A program made the translations under genes and the position numbers. The notes under the pieces are model-generated. The model did not search any database. It saw only the letters and a program-made list of their open reading frames with translations, and was not told the origin of the DNA. This document shows, piece by piece, positions 25,248 to 34,488 of a stretch of DNA of 64,000 bases (position 1 is the first letter of the stretch; each line of letters begins with the position of its first letter). The DNA is taken from contig NZ_BLTG01000096.1 in the NCBI RefSeq assembly GCF_017312405.1, positions 62,255 to 126,254 on the forward strand, read 5' to 3'. This stretch comes from Mycobacterium sp. PO1 (lineage in GTDB: Bacteria; Actinomycetota; Actinomycetes; Mycobacteriales; Mycobacteriaceae).

Positions 25248-26789
25248 GTGACGACGACACTGAGCTCCAACCGCCGAGTCGATGCCGCAGTGCTGCGACG
25301 GATCTGGCGACTGCACTTCTGGATCGGGCTGTTCGCCGCGCCCGTCCTGATCGTGCTGGCCCTGTCAGGTCTGGTGATCCTCTACAGCCAGCCGCTGGAC
25401 AGCTGGCTGTCCCGGGACCTCGTCACGGTGACGCCGGGGCCCGACACCGTGCCGCTCGACGCGCAGGTGGCCGCTGCCCTGCAGCACGTTCCGGACAGCT
25501 ACGAGGTCGACGCGGTCACACCGCCCAGCGGGCCGGATCGCTCCACCCGCGTCGACGTCGTCGACCCGACCGCGCCCACCTACCCCGACGGCGAAGCGAA
25601 CCTCACCCAGGTCTTCGTCGACCCCTACACCGGGCAGTACCTGGGCCAACGCGACCAACTCTCCGGACTGGTCGGGTTCGCCAACCAGGTGCACCGGATG
25701 TTCGGCAACGACGGCCCGCAGGTGCACCTGCCATCGCTGGGCCACCTCATCGCACCGTCGTCGTATCCCGAGGCGACGATCCCGGTGGGCATCGCCAACC
25801 TGTGGATGGAGGTCACCGCGGTCTGGATCCTGGTGCTGCTGGCCAGCGGGATCTACCTGTGGTGGCCGCGGGCCATCGAGAGCACCAAGCCCCTGCTGAC
25901 GGTGCGCTGGGGCAAGGGGAGCCGCATCCGCTGGCGGGACCTGCACGCGCTGACCGGCGTGGTACTGGCGGTCGTGCTGATCGGCTACATCCTGTCGGGG
26001 TTGACCTGGTCGCGGTACTGGGGTGAGAACTGGCGGGCGTTCTCGGCACAGGTCGCGCCGTCGACCGAGTTCGAGGCCGCCTCCACGCCGGCGCAACTCG
26101 GTGACTACGACCGGCTCGGCCGGCGCGTGGCCTGGGCGGCCGTCGACGAGGCCATCCCGGCGTCGCAGCCGGCCGGCCCGAGCGCCGCACCTCTGAGCTA
26201 CGCCGACATCGACCAGATCGCCGAGGACGAGGGCATGGTGCCCGGTTACGCGATCATCGCGCCGGCGGACTCCGTCGTCGACGGCGGAATCGTGTACGGC
26301 AGCTACGCGGTGATCAACGCCTGGCCGCAGAAGCTCTCCGAGCAGCGCACGCTGTACCTCGACCAGTTCACCGGCCAGACGATCACCAACGCCACCGCTG
26401 CGCAGGACGGTGCGCTGTCGCGGCTGACCAGCTTCGGCATCGCGATGCACATGGGCAACCAGTTCGGCCTGGTGACCCGGATCGTCGCGACCGCCGCCTG
26501 CCTGGGCATATTGCTCAGTGTGACAACAGGTTTGCTGATGTGGTGGACGCGACGCCCGGCCGGCAGTTCCGGGCTGCCGGCGCCGGCCAGCGACGCTACT
26601 CGGGCCGCCACCCCGAAGAAGGCGCTTGTGACGGTGACGGTGGCCGCGGTGGTGCTCGGGGTGATTTACCCGGCGTTCGGGGTGTCGCTGCTGGTCGTGC
26701 TCGCCGTCGAGGCCGTGCTGGCCCGGCGTCGTCGTCGACGCGTCGACGCCGACGACGCGGAGGTCCCCGTGGGCGCCGAAACCCGTTGA
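25248..26789 (+). CDS. PepSY-associated membrane protein (PiuB-like)
   Basis: This 513-residue protein belongs to the PepSY-associated TM family. The N-terminal helix pair begins at RIWRLHFWIGLFAAP (about residues 17-31), then an extracytoplasmic PepSY region with NQVHRMFG, TM helices near 185-205 and 240-260, a second PepSY-like region and C-terminal helices near 420-440 and 460-485. Such proteins are linked to iron-siderophore reduction or other metal redox at the membrane; the exact role is unknown. GTG 25248 was chosen since upstream codons run into repeat copy 1. Repeats sit on both sides of the gene. Confidence 0.82.
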   Translation: MTTTLSSNRRVDAAVLRRIWRLHFWIGLFAAPVLIVLALSGLVILYSQPLDSWLSRDLVTVTPGPDTVPLDAQVAAALQHVPDSYEVDAVTPPSGPDRSTRVDVVDPTAPTYPDGEANLTQVFVDPYTGQYLGQRDQLSGLVGFANQVHRMFGNDGPQVHLPSLGHLIAPSSYPEATIPVGIANLWMEVTAVWILVLLASGIYLWWPRAIESTKPLLTVRWGKGSRIRWRDLHALTGVVLAVVLIGYILSGLTWSRYWGENWRAFSAQVAPSTEFEAASTPAQLGDYDRLGRRVAWAAVDEAIPASQPAGPSAAPLSYADIDQIAEDEGMVPGYAIIAPADSVVDGGIVYGSYAVINAWPQKLSEQRTLYLDQFTGQTITNATAAQDGALSRLTSFGIAMHMGNQFGLVTRIVATAACLGILLSVTTGLLMWWTRRPAGSSGLPAPASDATRAATPKKALVTVTVAAVVLGVIYPAFGVSLLVVLAVEAVLARRRRRRVDADDAEVPVGAETR

Positions 26790-26797
26790 GAATGAGA

Positions 26798-26860
26798 CGT
26801 TGAGACTGCGTCTGCTGCGGCCTCCACTCGAACTTTTCCGCGCTGAGCGCAGTCTCAACG
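26798..26860. repeat. 63-bp inverted-repeat element, copy 2
   Basis: Perfect 13-bp arms CGTTGAGACTGCG (26798-26810) and CGCAGTCTCAACG (26848-26860), with a centre sharing CCACTCGAACTTTTCCGCGC with copy 3. It begins eight bases after the PepSY gene stop. A second partial CGTTGAGA just before it (26784-26791) contains that gene's own stop codon. Confidence 0.85.
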
Positions 26861-27015
26861 TATCCCTGCATTCGTCGCTGGGCACAAGTTTAAGAAGAGC
26901 CTGAAATCTTGCTGTGCAGTCACAGCTGGACGGATGGCCGCCGACAGTTTCGGGTAGCCGAGATCCGGCCGTTGGTGGGTGCGACGGGCGTTCAGCCCGG
27001 AAAGCGAGGCGCAGC

Positions 27016-28614
27016 ATGGTCCGGGTCGGGGTGGTCACGGCACTTGGCGCGCTGTCGGTTGCACTGATAGCTGCGGCCGTTGCGTGGTCCTGGCTCTGGT
27101 GGGTTCCCGCGGCAGTGTTCACTGCACTGACCACGGTGGGGGTTTACGACCTGCTCCAGCGGCGGCACGCAGTGTTGCGGAACTATCCGGTGCTGGGGCA
27201 CATGCGGTATCTGCTCGAAGCTCTGCGCCCCGAGCTGCAGCAGTATTTCATCGAACGCAACTTCGACGGCCGGCCCTACGACCGCGACGTCCGCTCGTTG
27301 ATCTACGAGCGCGCGAAGGGCACGGCCTCGGAGTTGTCGTTCGGTACCGAAAGAGACATCGGTGACACCGGATACGAGTACCTGGTTCACTCGACCGCCC
27401 CCATCGAGCAGCCGCCGTCACCGTACCGAGTCCGCATCGGAGGTCCGGACTGCCGACAGCCCTACGATATGGCGTTGATGAACGTCTCGTCGATGAGCTT
27501 CGGGTCGTTGTCGGGCAATGCCCTGCGCGCGTTGAACAACGGTGCCAAGAAGGGGCGGTTCGCCCACGACACCGGTGAAGGGGGGCTGACGCCGTACCAC
27601 CTGGGCGGCGCGGACGTGGTGTGGGAGATCGGTTCCGGCTACTTCGGTACCCGCACCGAGGACGGTCACTTCGACCCTGAGCAGTTCGCTGACAAGGCCG
27701 CCCACGAGGCCGTCAAGTGCATCTCGATCAAGTTGAGCCAGGGCGCCAAACCCGGTGTGGGGGGCGTGTTACCGGCCGCCAAGGTCAGCGAGGAGATCGC
27801 CCGCTACCGCGGGGTGCCCGCGGGCCAGAAGTGTGTCAGCCCGGCAGCTCACAGCGCGTTCCACACCCCGCGTGAGCTGGTGGGCTTCATCGCTCGGCTG
27901 CGAGACCTCGCCGAGGGGAAGCCTGTCGGCTTCAAGCTCTGCGTGGGGTCGCGCACCGACGTCCTGGCGATCTGTAAAGCAATGCTCAGCGAGGGCATCA
28001 CCCCCGACTTCATCATCGTCGACGGTGCCGAGGGGGGAACCGCCGCAGCACCGTTGGAGTACGAGGACCACGTCGGCCTGCCCTTGACCGACGGACTGAT
28101 GACCGTGCACAACGCGTTGGTCGGCACGGGACTGCGGGACTGCATCCGGATCGGCGCCAGCGGCAAGGTGGCCACCGGAACCGACATCGTCAAGCGCCTG
28201 ATCCAGGGCGCCGACTACACCAACGCCGCCCGCTCGATGATGATGGCCACCGGCTGCATCCAGTCCCAGCGCTGCCACACCAACAAGTGCCCTGTCGGTG
28301 TGGCAACCCAGGATCCACGTCGGGCACGGGCCCTCGACGTCGCCGACAAGAGTGAACGCGTCTACCGCTATCAGCAAGCAACGGTCGCCGAGGCGATGCG
28401 TCTGATGGGGTCGATGGGTGTGTCGGATCCAGCTGATCTGTCGGCGCACCTGTTGCGGAAGCGGTTGTCGCCCACCGAGCAACGTTCCTACGCCGAAATC
28501 TACGAATGGCTGCCCGGCAAGGTCCTGCTCGACGATCCGCCGCCGTCGTGGCGAGCCGACTGGGAGGCCGCCGACCCGGACTCGTTCGCCCCCGCGCGCC
28601 TGCAACGTCTGTGA
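27016..28614 (+). CDS. FMN-binding glutamate-synthase-family protein
   Basis: This 532-residue protein carries the central/FMN domain of glutamate synthase without amidotransferase or glutamine domains. Two N-terminal hydrophobic stretches (about residues 5-45) suggest a membrane anchor. Family motifs are SSMSFGSLSGNALRALN near 157, IKLSQGAKPG near 238, VDGAEGGTAAAP near 335 and a three-cysteine iron-sulfur site CIQSQRCHTNKCPVGVATQ near 413. These stand-alone proteins are related to archaeal-type glutamate synthase and to methylamine-glutamate enzymes; the substrate is unknown. A PoxB-like gene starts 28 bases later, so the two probably form an operon that repeats 2 and 3 enclose. Confidence 0.85.
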   Translation: MVRVGVVTALGALSVALIAAAVAWSWLWWVPAAVFTALTTVGVYDLLQRRHAVLRNYPVLGHMRYLLEALRPELQQYFIERNFDGRPYDRDVRSLIYERAKGTASELSFGTERDIGDTGYEYLVHSTAPIEQPPSPYRVRIGGPDCRQPYDMALMNVSSMSFGSLSGNALRALNNGAKKGRFAHDTGEGGLTPYHLGGADVVWEIGSGYFGTRTEDGHFDPEQFADKAAHEAVKCISIKLSQGAKPGVGGVLPAAKVSEEIARYRGVPAGQKCVSPAAHSAFHTPRELVGFIARLRDLAEGKPVGFKLCVGSRTDVLAICKAMLSEGITPDFIIVDGAEGGTAAAPLEYEDHVGLPLTDGLMTVHNALVGTGLRDCIRIGASGKVATGTDIVKRLIQGADYTNAARSMMMATGCIQSQRCHTNKCPVGVATQDPRRARALDVADKSERVYRYQQATVAEAMRLMGSMGVSDPADLSAHLLRKRLSPTEQRSYAEIYEWLPGKVLLDDPPPSWRADWEAADPDSFAPARLQRL

Positions 28615-28642
28615 CCGCGATCGCCCACTCAGGAGGAGAATC

Positions 28643-30361
28643 ATGCCCACCGTTGCCTCGACGCTCGTCTCGGCACTCGACGAACTCGGCGTCCGACAGG
28701 TGTGGGGCGTTGTCGGCGACGCGCTCAATCCCATCACCGACGCCATCCGACGCCAAGACACGCTGGAGTGGATCGGAGTCCGTCACGAGGAGGCGGCAGC
28801 GTTCGCCGCTGGCGCCCAAGCCCAGCTGACCGGCTCGCTGGGGGTGTGCATGGGCACCGTCGGGCCGGGCTCGCTGCACCTGCTCAACGGGCTCTACGAC
28901 GCCAAGAAATCCCACGCCCCAGTGCTGGCGATCTGCGGTCAGGTACCGACGTCAGAGATGTGGAGCAACTTCTTCCAAGAGGTCGACAACGACGCTGTCT
29001 TCGCCGACGTGGCGGTCTACCACGCCACGGTCACCGCCCCGGGACAGCTGCCCTATCTGCTGCAGCAGGCCGTCAACACGGCGCTGGCCCGCCGCGGGGT
29101 GGCCGTCCTGACTGTTCCTGGCGACATCGGCGATCAAGACGTCCCCGACCATCACGTGTCGTTCGCGTTACCGCACTCCGGCCAGGTCGCCGCACCCGCC
29201 GACGTCGCGGCTGCCGCCGCGCTGCTCAATGACGCCGAGAAGGTGACGATGCTCGTCGGCTGCGGCGCGCGTACCGCCCGCGACGAGGTCCTGGCGGTGG
29301 CGAAATCGCTTGCCGCGCCCATGGTGCTGACCTTGAAGGGCAAGGAAGGGTTGGAAGGCGACAACCCGTACCAGGTGGGTCAGTCCGGTCTGATCGGCAA
29401 TCCGGCCGCGCACCTGGCTCTGCACCAGGCCGACGCTCTGCTGCTGGTGGGAACAGATTTCCCGTACCGAGACTGGCTGCCACAGGACAAGAAGGTGGTG
29501 CAGCTCGACACCAGACCAGAGCATGTCGGCCGACGGCTGCCCGTCACCGCGGCGCTCATCGGCGACGCGAAAGGAACACTGGCTCAGCTGCTTCCCCAGC
29601 TCCAGCGTCGATCGGACACCGCGTTTCTCGACCACCACCGGCACGAGTTCGACCTGTGGCACGCCGCCCAGCGCCGACTGACCGACCCCGACCACGACCG
29701 CAAGCTGCTGGGCCGGATCCGCAAGAAGCTCGACAACCCCGACGAGCTGATCCGCCCGGAGGTGGTGGCCGCGGCGATCGACGCCGCCGCTGTCGAGGAC
29801 GCCATCTTCACCTCCGACACGGGGATGTCGACGGTGTGGCTGTCCCGATTCGTCGAGATGCGCGGCCGGCGGCGGCTGTTGGGTTCCTACAACCTGGGTT
29901 CGATGGCCAATGCCATGCCCCAGGCGCTGGGCGCTTCCGCGCTCGACCGGGACCGCCAGGTCATCGCGTTCTGCGGCGACGGCGGTCTGATGATGCTGCT
30001 GGGGGACCTGCGCACAGCGGTCACCTACCGCCTGCCCGTCACGTTCGTCGTGTTCAACAACGGTCGGCTCGGCATGGTCAAACTCGAGCAGGAACAGAGC
30101 GGATTGCCCGAATACGGCACCGAACTCGACAATCCTGACCTTGCCGCGGTCGCCACCGCCTGCGGCTTGCGCGCACGAACGGTCACCCATGCCGACGACG
30201 TCGCAGAAGCCGTTGCCGAGGCGCTCGAACACGACGGTCCGGTGTTGCTGGATTTCCGGACCAACCCCGAGGAGATCTCGATCCCGCCCAAGCCCACGGT
30301 CGAGCAAGGGTGGGGTTTCGCCATTGCGAAGCTGAAGGAGAACCTGATCAGCCGCGAATGA
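28643..30361 (+). CDS. PoxB-like thiamine-diphosphate pyruvate oxidase
   Basis: This 572-residue protein is exactly the size of E. coli PoxB. It has the N-terminal TPP domain with the catalytic glutamate in HEEAAAFAAGA (near 50), the central FAD-binding domain, and the TPP-Mg motif GDGGLMML...FNN near 445-475. Pyruvate oxidase decarboxylates pyruvate to acetate and CO2, giving electrons to quinone. The start at 28643 follows AGGAGGAG. Another member of the acetolactate synthase superfamily is possible, but the whole-length resemblance favours pyruvate oxidase. It ends three bases before repeat copy 3. Confidence 0.88.
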   Translation: MPTVASTLVSALDELGVRQVWGVVGDALNPITDAIRRQDTLEWIGVRHEEAAAFAAGAQAQLTGSLGVCMGTVGPGSLHLLNGLYDAKKSHAPVLAICGQVPTSEMWSNFFQEVDNDAVFADVAVYHATVTAPGQLPYLLQQAVNTALARRGVAVLTVPGDIGDQDVPDHHVSFALPHSGQVAAPADVAAAAALLNDAEKVTMLVGCGARTARDEVLAVAKSLAAPMVLTLKGKEGLEGDNPYQVGQSGLIGNPAAHLALHQADALLLVGTDFPYRDWLPQDKKVVQLDTRPEHVGRRLPVTAALIGDAKGTLAQLLPQLQRRSDTAFLDHHRHEFDLWHAAQRRLTDPDHDRKLLGRIRKKLDNPDELIRPEVVAAAIDAAAVEDAIFTSDTGMSTVWLSRFVEMRGRRRLLGSYNLGSMANAMPQALGASALDRDRQVIAFCGDGGLMMLLGDLRTAVTYRLPVTFVVFNNGRLGMVKLEQEQSGLPEYGTELDNPDLAAVATACGLRARTVTHADDVAEAVAEALEHDGPVLLDFRTNPEEISIPPKPTVEQGWGFAIAKLKENLISRE

Positions 30362-30363
30362 GA

Positions 30364-30426
30364 CGTTGAGACTGCGTCAGCTGCGGCCCCCACTCGAACT
30401 TTTCCGCGCTGAGCGCAGCCTCAACG
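30364..30426. repeat. 63-bp inverted-repeat element, copy 3
   Basis: Left arm CGTTGAGACTGCG (30364-30376), right arm CGCAGCCTCAACG (30414-30426) with one change that breaks a base pair. The centre is nearly identical to copy 2. It lies between the stops of the convergent PoxB-like gene and the small membrane-protein gene at 30451, where a terminator would be expected. Confidence 0.85.
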
Positions 30427-30450
30427 CATTTCGGCGCGCTCAACGCTGGT

Positions 30451-30921
30451 CTAGCTGCGCATGTCGGGGTGGGTGCGGTGCACCGGCGCGGCGAGCAGCG
30501 TCAGCCAGGCGACGGCCAGGCACAGCACTGCGACGTCGGCAGCCCCGACCAACCAGCTCAGGGTGGGGCCGGTCGCGCCGGTGCGCACCCACCAGAAACC
30601 CCCCAGACCCACGACGGTGCCCAGACCGCACAGATAGGCGGCGGCACAACACCACCGGAACCGTCTGGTCGCCCGGGCGATCAGTGAGGTGCCCGCGGCC
30701 AGGGCGAGAATCATCAGCACCACGGTGGGAACGACCAGCGACATCCCTGCCGGCGGGTCGACGAACAGGTCGATCCACCACACCGTCGCCGTCACCGCGA
30801 GCACCGGAGCGAGCACACCGATCGCGGTCGACCGCAGCCGATCCAGCCAGACGTCGTCCAGCACGCGGCGCTCGAGGTGGCGCAGCATCCGCTCCACTGG
30901 TTCGGACCGATGTCTCAGCAC
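30451..30921 (-). CDS. Small four-helix membrane protein, family not recognised
   Basis: This 156-residue protein has an arginine-rich N-terminus and four likely helices (residues about 31-50, 60-80, 88-108 and 120-142), with WWIDLFVDPPAG between the first two. GTG 30921 was selected because GGAGGGAG lies about eight bases upstream; a TTG at 30981 would add 20 residues without a ribosome site. The CopD/CtaG fusion gene ends 89 bases upstream on the same strand. No function is assigned. Confidence 0.72.
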   Translation of the reverse strand: MLRHRSEPVERMLRHLERRVLDDVWLDRLRSTAIGVLAPVLAVTATVWWIDLFVDPPAGMSLVVPTVVLMILALAAGTSLIARATRRFRWCCAAAYLCGLGTVVGLGGFWWVRTGATGPTLSWLVGAADVAVLCLAVAWLTLLAAPVHRTHPDMRS

Positions 30922-31010
30922 TGACCATCTCCCTCCGGCCGACGGACGATGCCGGCCCTCGCTGTCATGGTCGTCGGGCAACCGGCAATCGTTCCCGGCA
31001 TGTCGTGCGG

Positions 31011-32978
31011 TTACTGACGCTGCCGGGCGAGTTCCCGCAGCATCGCGTTGTATGCCTCGAGCTCGTCGTCAGCGTAGGACGAATCGGCGTGGCGGTCAGA
31101 CCGCGTCGCCGCGCGGCGGTCCTGGCGGGCCCACTGCACCACCAGCGCCACCACGACGATGATGACCGGTAGCTCGCTGGATCCCCAGGCGATGGCGCCG
31201 CCGACGTTCTGGTCGTCGGCGAGGCTGGCCAACCACGGCAGGTCCACCGACCGGTAGAACTGCCCGCCGATGATCTCGGTCATCGTCATCGTGGCAATGC
31301 CGAAGAACGCGTGAAAAGGCATGACCGCGAACAACAGCCCCAGCCGTCCGAGGAAGGGCAGCTTCCGGGGTCCCGGGTCGATACCGATGATCCCCCAGAA
31401 GAACAGGTAGCCCACGAGCAGGAAATGCAGGCTCATGAACTCGTGGCCCCAGTGGTACCGGACGAACGCGTCGAACAACGGCGTGAAGTACACCGCGTAC
31501 AGCGAGCCGACGAACAGCACGAACGCGGTGATCGGATGGGCCAGGAACGAGGTGAACTTCGAATGCACCAGCCACAGCAGCCATTCCCGTGGGCCGGGCG
31601 GCTGGTCGGGTCGGTGGGCGGGCAGCGCACGCAAGGCCAGCGTGACGGGGCCACCGAGCACCAGCAGCACCGGGACGAACATGTTCAGCGTCATGTGCTC
31701 GGCCATGTGCACGCTGAACATCGCCGACCCGTAGGCCTTGACCCCCGAACTCGTGGTGACCAGCAGCACCAGGCACCCGGCCCACCAGGCGATCAGCCGC
31801 CCGACCGGCCACGTGTCACCCCGGCGGCGCAGCCGCACATAGCCCAGCGTGTAGAGCGCGGCCAGCACCAGCGCTCCGACGCCGAGGAACGTGTCGAACC
31901 GCCAGACGGTCAGCATGGTCACCACGCTCGGCGGCGCGGGCAGCTCGTATCCCAGGAAGATGTCCCAGGTGGTGAATTCGTGGGTGAGGAACCGCGCGGC
32001 CGGCTGGGTCGCCATCACCGCCACCAGGGCCATCACAGCCAGGGCACCCGCGGCGCCGAACACGCCGGCCACCCGGGACAGCCCGAACGGACCCCGCCGC
32101 GACACCGCGACGACGTCGAGGGCCCACATCAGCATCAGTAGCAGCGCCGCCGCCGTACCGGCCCGGCCGTACCCCGACCCCGTCGGACCGGCGGGGCCCA
32201 GCAGCACCCCCAGCAGCGCGGCGCCGTAGCCCAGCACCACGGCCCCGAGCGCTGTCCGGACGACCAGGACCCGCCGCAGCATTGCTTCGTCGGGCCGTGC
32301 CAGCGCGGCGACCAGCCACAGGCCGGCAAGCACCGCCAGCGCCGCGGCGAAGACGATCGCCGCGCTGGTGGCGTAGTCGTGGTCGGGGCCCTGGGCGGCG
32401 TTGCCGTTGACGGGGACCGCGACGACGCCGATCAGCGCGGGGATCAGCAGCACCGCATGCGCGGTCCACCGCACCGAGAGCCGCACGGTGACCGCGACCA
32501 CCGCCGCTGCGATCGCGACTGCGATCCACGCCCGTGCCATCTCGGAGGCCAGCACCGCGTCGAGCAGGAAGGGACCCGCGAGCACCTGCCTCATCGACAC
32601 CCCGGCGTCACTGGCCGCCTGGATGACGATCATCGCGGTGGCGGCCACGGCCCACAGCGCCGCGGTCCGCTCGACGAGGACGTGCACGAGGAAGGACCGC
32701 TCGTCGATGACACCGCTGTTGTCGGGGCGCGCGGAAATCACGACATAGGTCAGTCCGCCGATCGACAACGCCCCCAGCAGCGACGCGACGAAGAAGCCGA
32801 GTGGCTCGGCGACCGCGGTCACCGCCCCGGGATACGAGTTGCCCGTGACGGCGTAGACCTGGGCGCGCGAGGTGGCGGCGTACCAGAGCAGCGCCGCGGT
32901 CACCGCACCCAACGACAGCAGCACCGGCGCCAGCGTCTGCCGAGCTGTCGCCGGCCTATCCGCTCGAGTGGTCTGCAT
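31011..32978 (-). CDS. CopD-CtaG fusion membrane protein (Rv0102-like)
   Basis: This 655-residue polytopic protein has an N-terminal CopD-like half (about residues 15-310, eight or so helices) and a C-terminal caa3-type CtaG half (about 330-610) with HMAEHMTLNMF, HWGHEFMSLHFL and FHAFFGIA, whose histidines are candidate copper ligands. The fusion matches Rv0102 of M. tuberculosis in size and order. It is expected to handle copper for cytochrome oxidase assembly. In M. tuberculosis, as I recall, this gene adjoins ctpB; here the copper ATPase is 6 kb away with repeat-flanked genes between. Confidence 0.88.
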   Translation of the reverse strand: MQTTRADRPATARQTLAPVLLSLGAVTAALLWYAATSRAQVYAVTGNSYPGAVTAVAEPLGFFVASLLGALSIGGLTYVVISARPDNSGVIDERSFLVHVLVERTAALWAVAATAMIVIQAASDAGVSMRQVLAGPFLLDAVLASEMARAWIAVAIAAAVVAVTVRLSVRWTAHAVLLIPALIGVVAVPVNGNAAQGPDHDYATSAAIVFAAALAVLAGLWLVAALARPDEAMLRRVLVVRTALGAVVLGYGAALLGVLLGPAGPTGSGYGRAGTAAALLLMLMWALDVVAVSRRGPFGLSRVAGVFGAAGALAVMALVAVMATQPAARFLTHEFTTWDIFLGYELPAPPSVVTMLTVWRFDTFLGVGALVLAALYTLGYVRLRRRGDTWPVGRLIAWWAGCLVLLVTTSSGVKAYGSAMFSVHMAEHMTLNMFVPVLLVLGGPVTLALRALPAHRPDQPPGPREWLLWLVHSKFTSFLAHPITAFVLFVGSLYAVYFTPLFDAFVRYHWGHEFMSLHFLLVGYLFFWGIIGIDPGPRKLPFLGRLGLLFAVMPFHAFFGIATMTMTEIIGGQFYRSVDLPWLASLADDQNVGGAIAWGSSELPVIIVVVALVVQWARQDRRAATRSDRHADSSYADDELEAYNAMLRELARQRQ

Positions 32979-33023
32979 CGTCGCTTGGGAACCTTCTCAC
33001 CGACATCACGTGATCCGACCAGT

Positions 33024-33042
33024 CTACGACCGCCGGTCGTAG
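33024..33042. promoter_or_regulatory. Perfect inverted repeat in divergent promoter region
   Basis: CTACGACC-GCC-GGTCGTAG is a perfect 8-bp inverted repeat with a 3-bp centre, 46 bases upstream of the CopD/CtaG gene and 105 bases upstream of the DUF5134 gene. It is typical in size for a dimeric repressor site; it does not look like the GC-rich CsoR copper operator. No adjacent TetR-type gene identifies its owner. Confidence 0.55.
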
Positions 33043-33147
33043 GCGATGACGGCGCGGCGGAACTTTTCGGTGTCGTGCGCCGACCATTGCACTCGAACCC
33101 TTGTCCCCCGACGGAAGCTGTGCCCTCGTGCCGAAGAAGCTCGCCCG

Positions 33148-33777
33148 ATGATCGACGATCTGCTGTTGCGCGGGGTGGTCACCGCGCTGTTCGTCGCGAC
33201 CGCCGTCATGTTCGCCATCGCGAGTTGGGTGCACCGACGCACGGCCGGCTACGTGGTCAGCGGCGCGCTGCACATCGTGATGGCGGTGGCGATGATCGCC
33301 ATGTCCTGGCCACAGAGCGCCGCACTGCCGACGACCGGCCCGATGGTGTTCTTCCTTCTCGCGACGGTGTACTTCGTCATCGTCGTGTTCGCCCAGGCCG
33401 GCCACCGCATGGCGAACGCCTATCACGCCGCGATGATGCTGGCCATGGCCTGGATGTACGCGGTGATGAGCGGGGATCTGGCGCCCGCTCCCGCCGAGGG
33501 CTCGGTTCCCGCCGGGGGCCACGGCGGTCATCATCACGGTGGCCACGCCATGGCCGATGTGGACATGGCGTCACCAAGCGCTGCGACGCCGCCGTTCGTC
33601 ACAGGGCTGAACTGGGTGTTCACCGTCGGCTTCGCGATCGCCGCGGTGGTCTGGCTGTACGTGTACTTCGCCAGCCGGCGTGGCGAGCCCGCCAGACCCA
33701 CGACCCGGTTCTTCGGGATCGCAGGCCAGGTCACCATGGCCGCCGGCATGGCGATCATGTTCGCGGTGATGCGCTGA
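33148..33777 (+). CDS. DUF5134 membrane protein with histidine-rich loop
   Basis: This 209-residue protein has about six helices, many rich in methionine and alanine (HIVMAVAMIAMSW, HAAMMLAMAWMYAVM). A cytoplasmic or periplasmic loop near residues 120-135 reads GGHGGHHHGGHAM, a likely metal-binding stretch. The family is DUF5134, function unknown, common in mycobacteria. Position beside a CopD/CtaG gene and near a DUF305 copper-associated lipoprotein suggests copper handling, by inference only. It converges with the anti-sigma-like gene. Confidence 0.8.
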   Translation: MIDDLLLRGVVTALFVATAVMFAIASWVHRRTAGYVVSGALHIVMAVAMIAMSWPQSAALPTTGPMVFFLLATVYFVIVVFAQAGHRMANAYHAAMMLAMAWMYAVMSGDLAPAPAEGSVPAGGHGGHHHGGHAMADVDMASPSAATPPFVTGLNWVFTVGFAIAAVVWLYVYFASRRGEPARPTTRFFGIAGQVTMAAGMAIMFAVMR

Positions 33778-33786
33778 GGTGTGCCG

Positions 33787-34488
33787 TCAGGCCGCCGAGC
33801 CGTCGGTGGGCCACAGATGCCCCCGGCGACGGCCGTGTGACGCGTTCGGCGGCAGGTCGATCTCGAGTTGTCGCTGCGCGTGGTCGGGCGAGGGTGGTGA
33901 CGACGCCTCATGCCGCCAGACCAGCGCCGCGAACACCGCCCCGAGCAGGATCGGCAGGTGACTCATCACCCGCTCGGGCGTGACTGCTCCGGCGAGCGCG
34001 TCGGCGACGACATAGCCCGCGAGCACGACGGCGAACGCCGACAGCACGACCGTCAGTCCGGCGGCGAGGCCGGGCCGCAGCGCCGCGGCGACCATCACCA
34101 GACCGATGGCGAGCGTCCACGCCGTGGATTCGTTGAGAAGATGGCCACCGCCGGTGTGGGGGCCCGGGTGCAGCCCGAGCTGAAGGCCGACCGCCTGCGC
34201 GGCGCCGACGGCGCTCTGGGCCAGCCCGACGGCCAACAGCGCCCACCGCTGCCAGCCGATGCCGGCGAGCGGTCCCCGCGCCCGGCGGGAGGATCCGGCC
34301 CCGACGGCGGCGACCGGAGCCGGACTGGCCAGGCCACGTAGCACGGCGGCTTGTGCCGTCACCCCGTCGCGCCAGGCGCGGCACTCGGCACACCCCTCGA
34401 GGTGTTCGTCGACCCTCGCAGCGGGCACCGGTTCCCGCTCGCCGTCGATGCGGGCCGACAGCGCCTCCCGAGCCACGTCACAGTTCAC
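33787..34488 (-). CDS. Zinc-finger anti-sigma-factor-like membrane protein
   Basis: This 233-residue protein has an N-terminal zf-HC2 motif: CDVAREALSARIDGE (residues 3-17) followed by HLEGCAEC (about 29-36), giving the His-Cys-Cys zinc site of anti-sigma factors. About five or six membrane helices follow from about residue 80. A DUF2275-type C-terminal region is possible. GTG 34488 fits the expected start before CDVAREAL. No sigma gene is next to it; SigC lies 11 kb away. Whether it binds a sigma factor is untested. Confidence 0.75.
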   Translation of the reverse strand: MNCDVAREALSARIDGEREPVPAARVDEHLEGCAECRAWRDGVTAQAAVLRGLASPAPVAAVGAGSSRRARGPLAGIGWQRWALLAVGLAQSAVGAAQAVGLQLGLHPGPHTGGGHLLNESTAWTLAIGLVMVAAALRPGLAAGLTVVLSAFAVVLAGYVVADALAGAVTPERVMSHLPILLGAVFAALVWRHEASSPPSPDHAQRQLEIDLPPNASHGRRRGHLWPTDGSAA

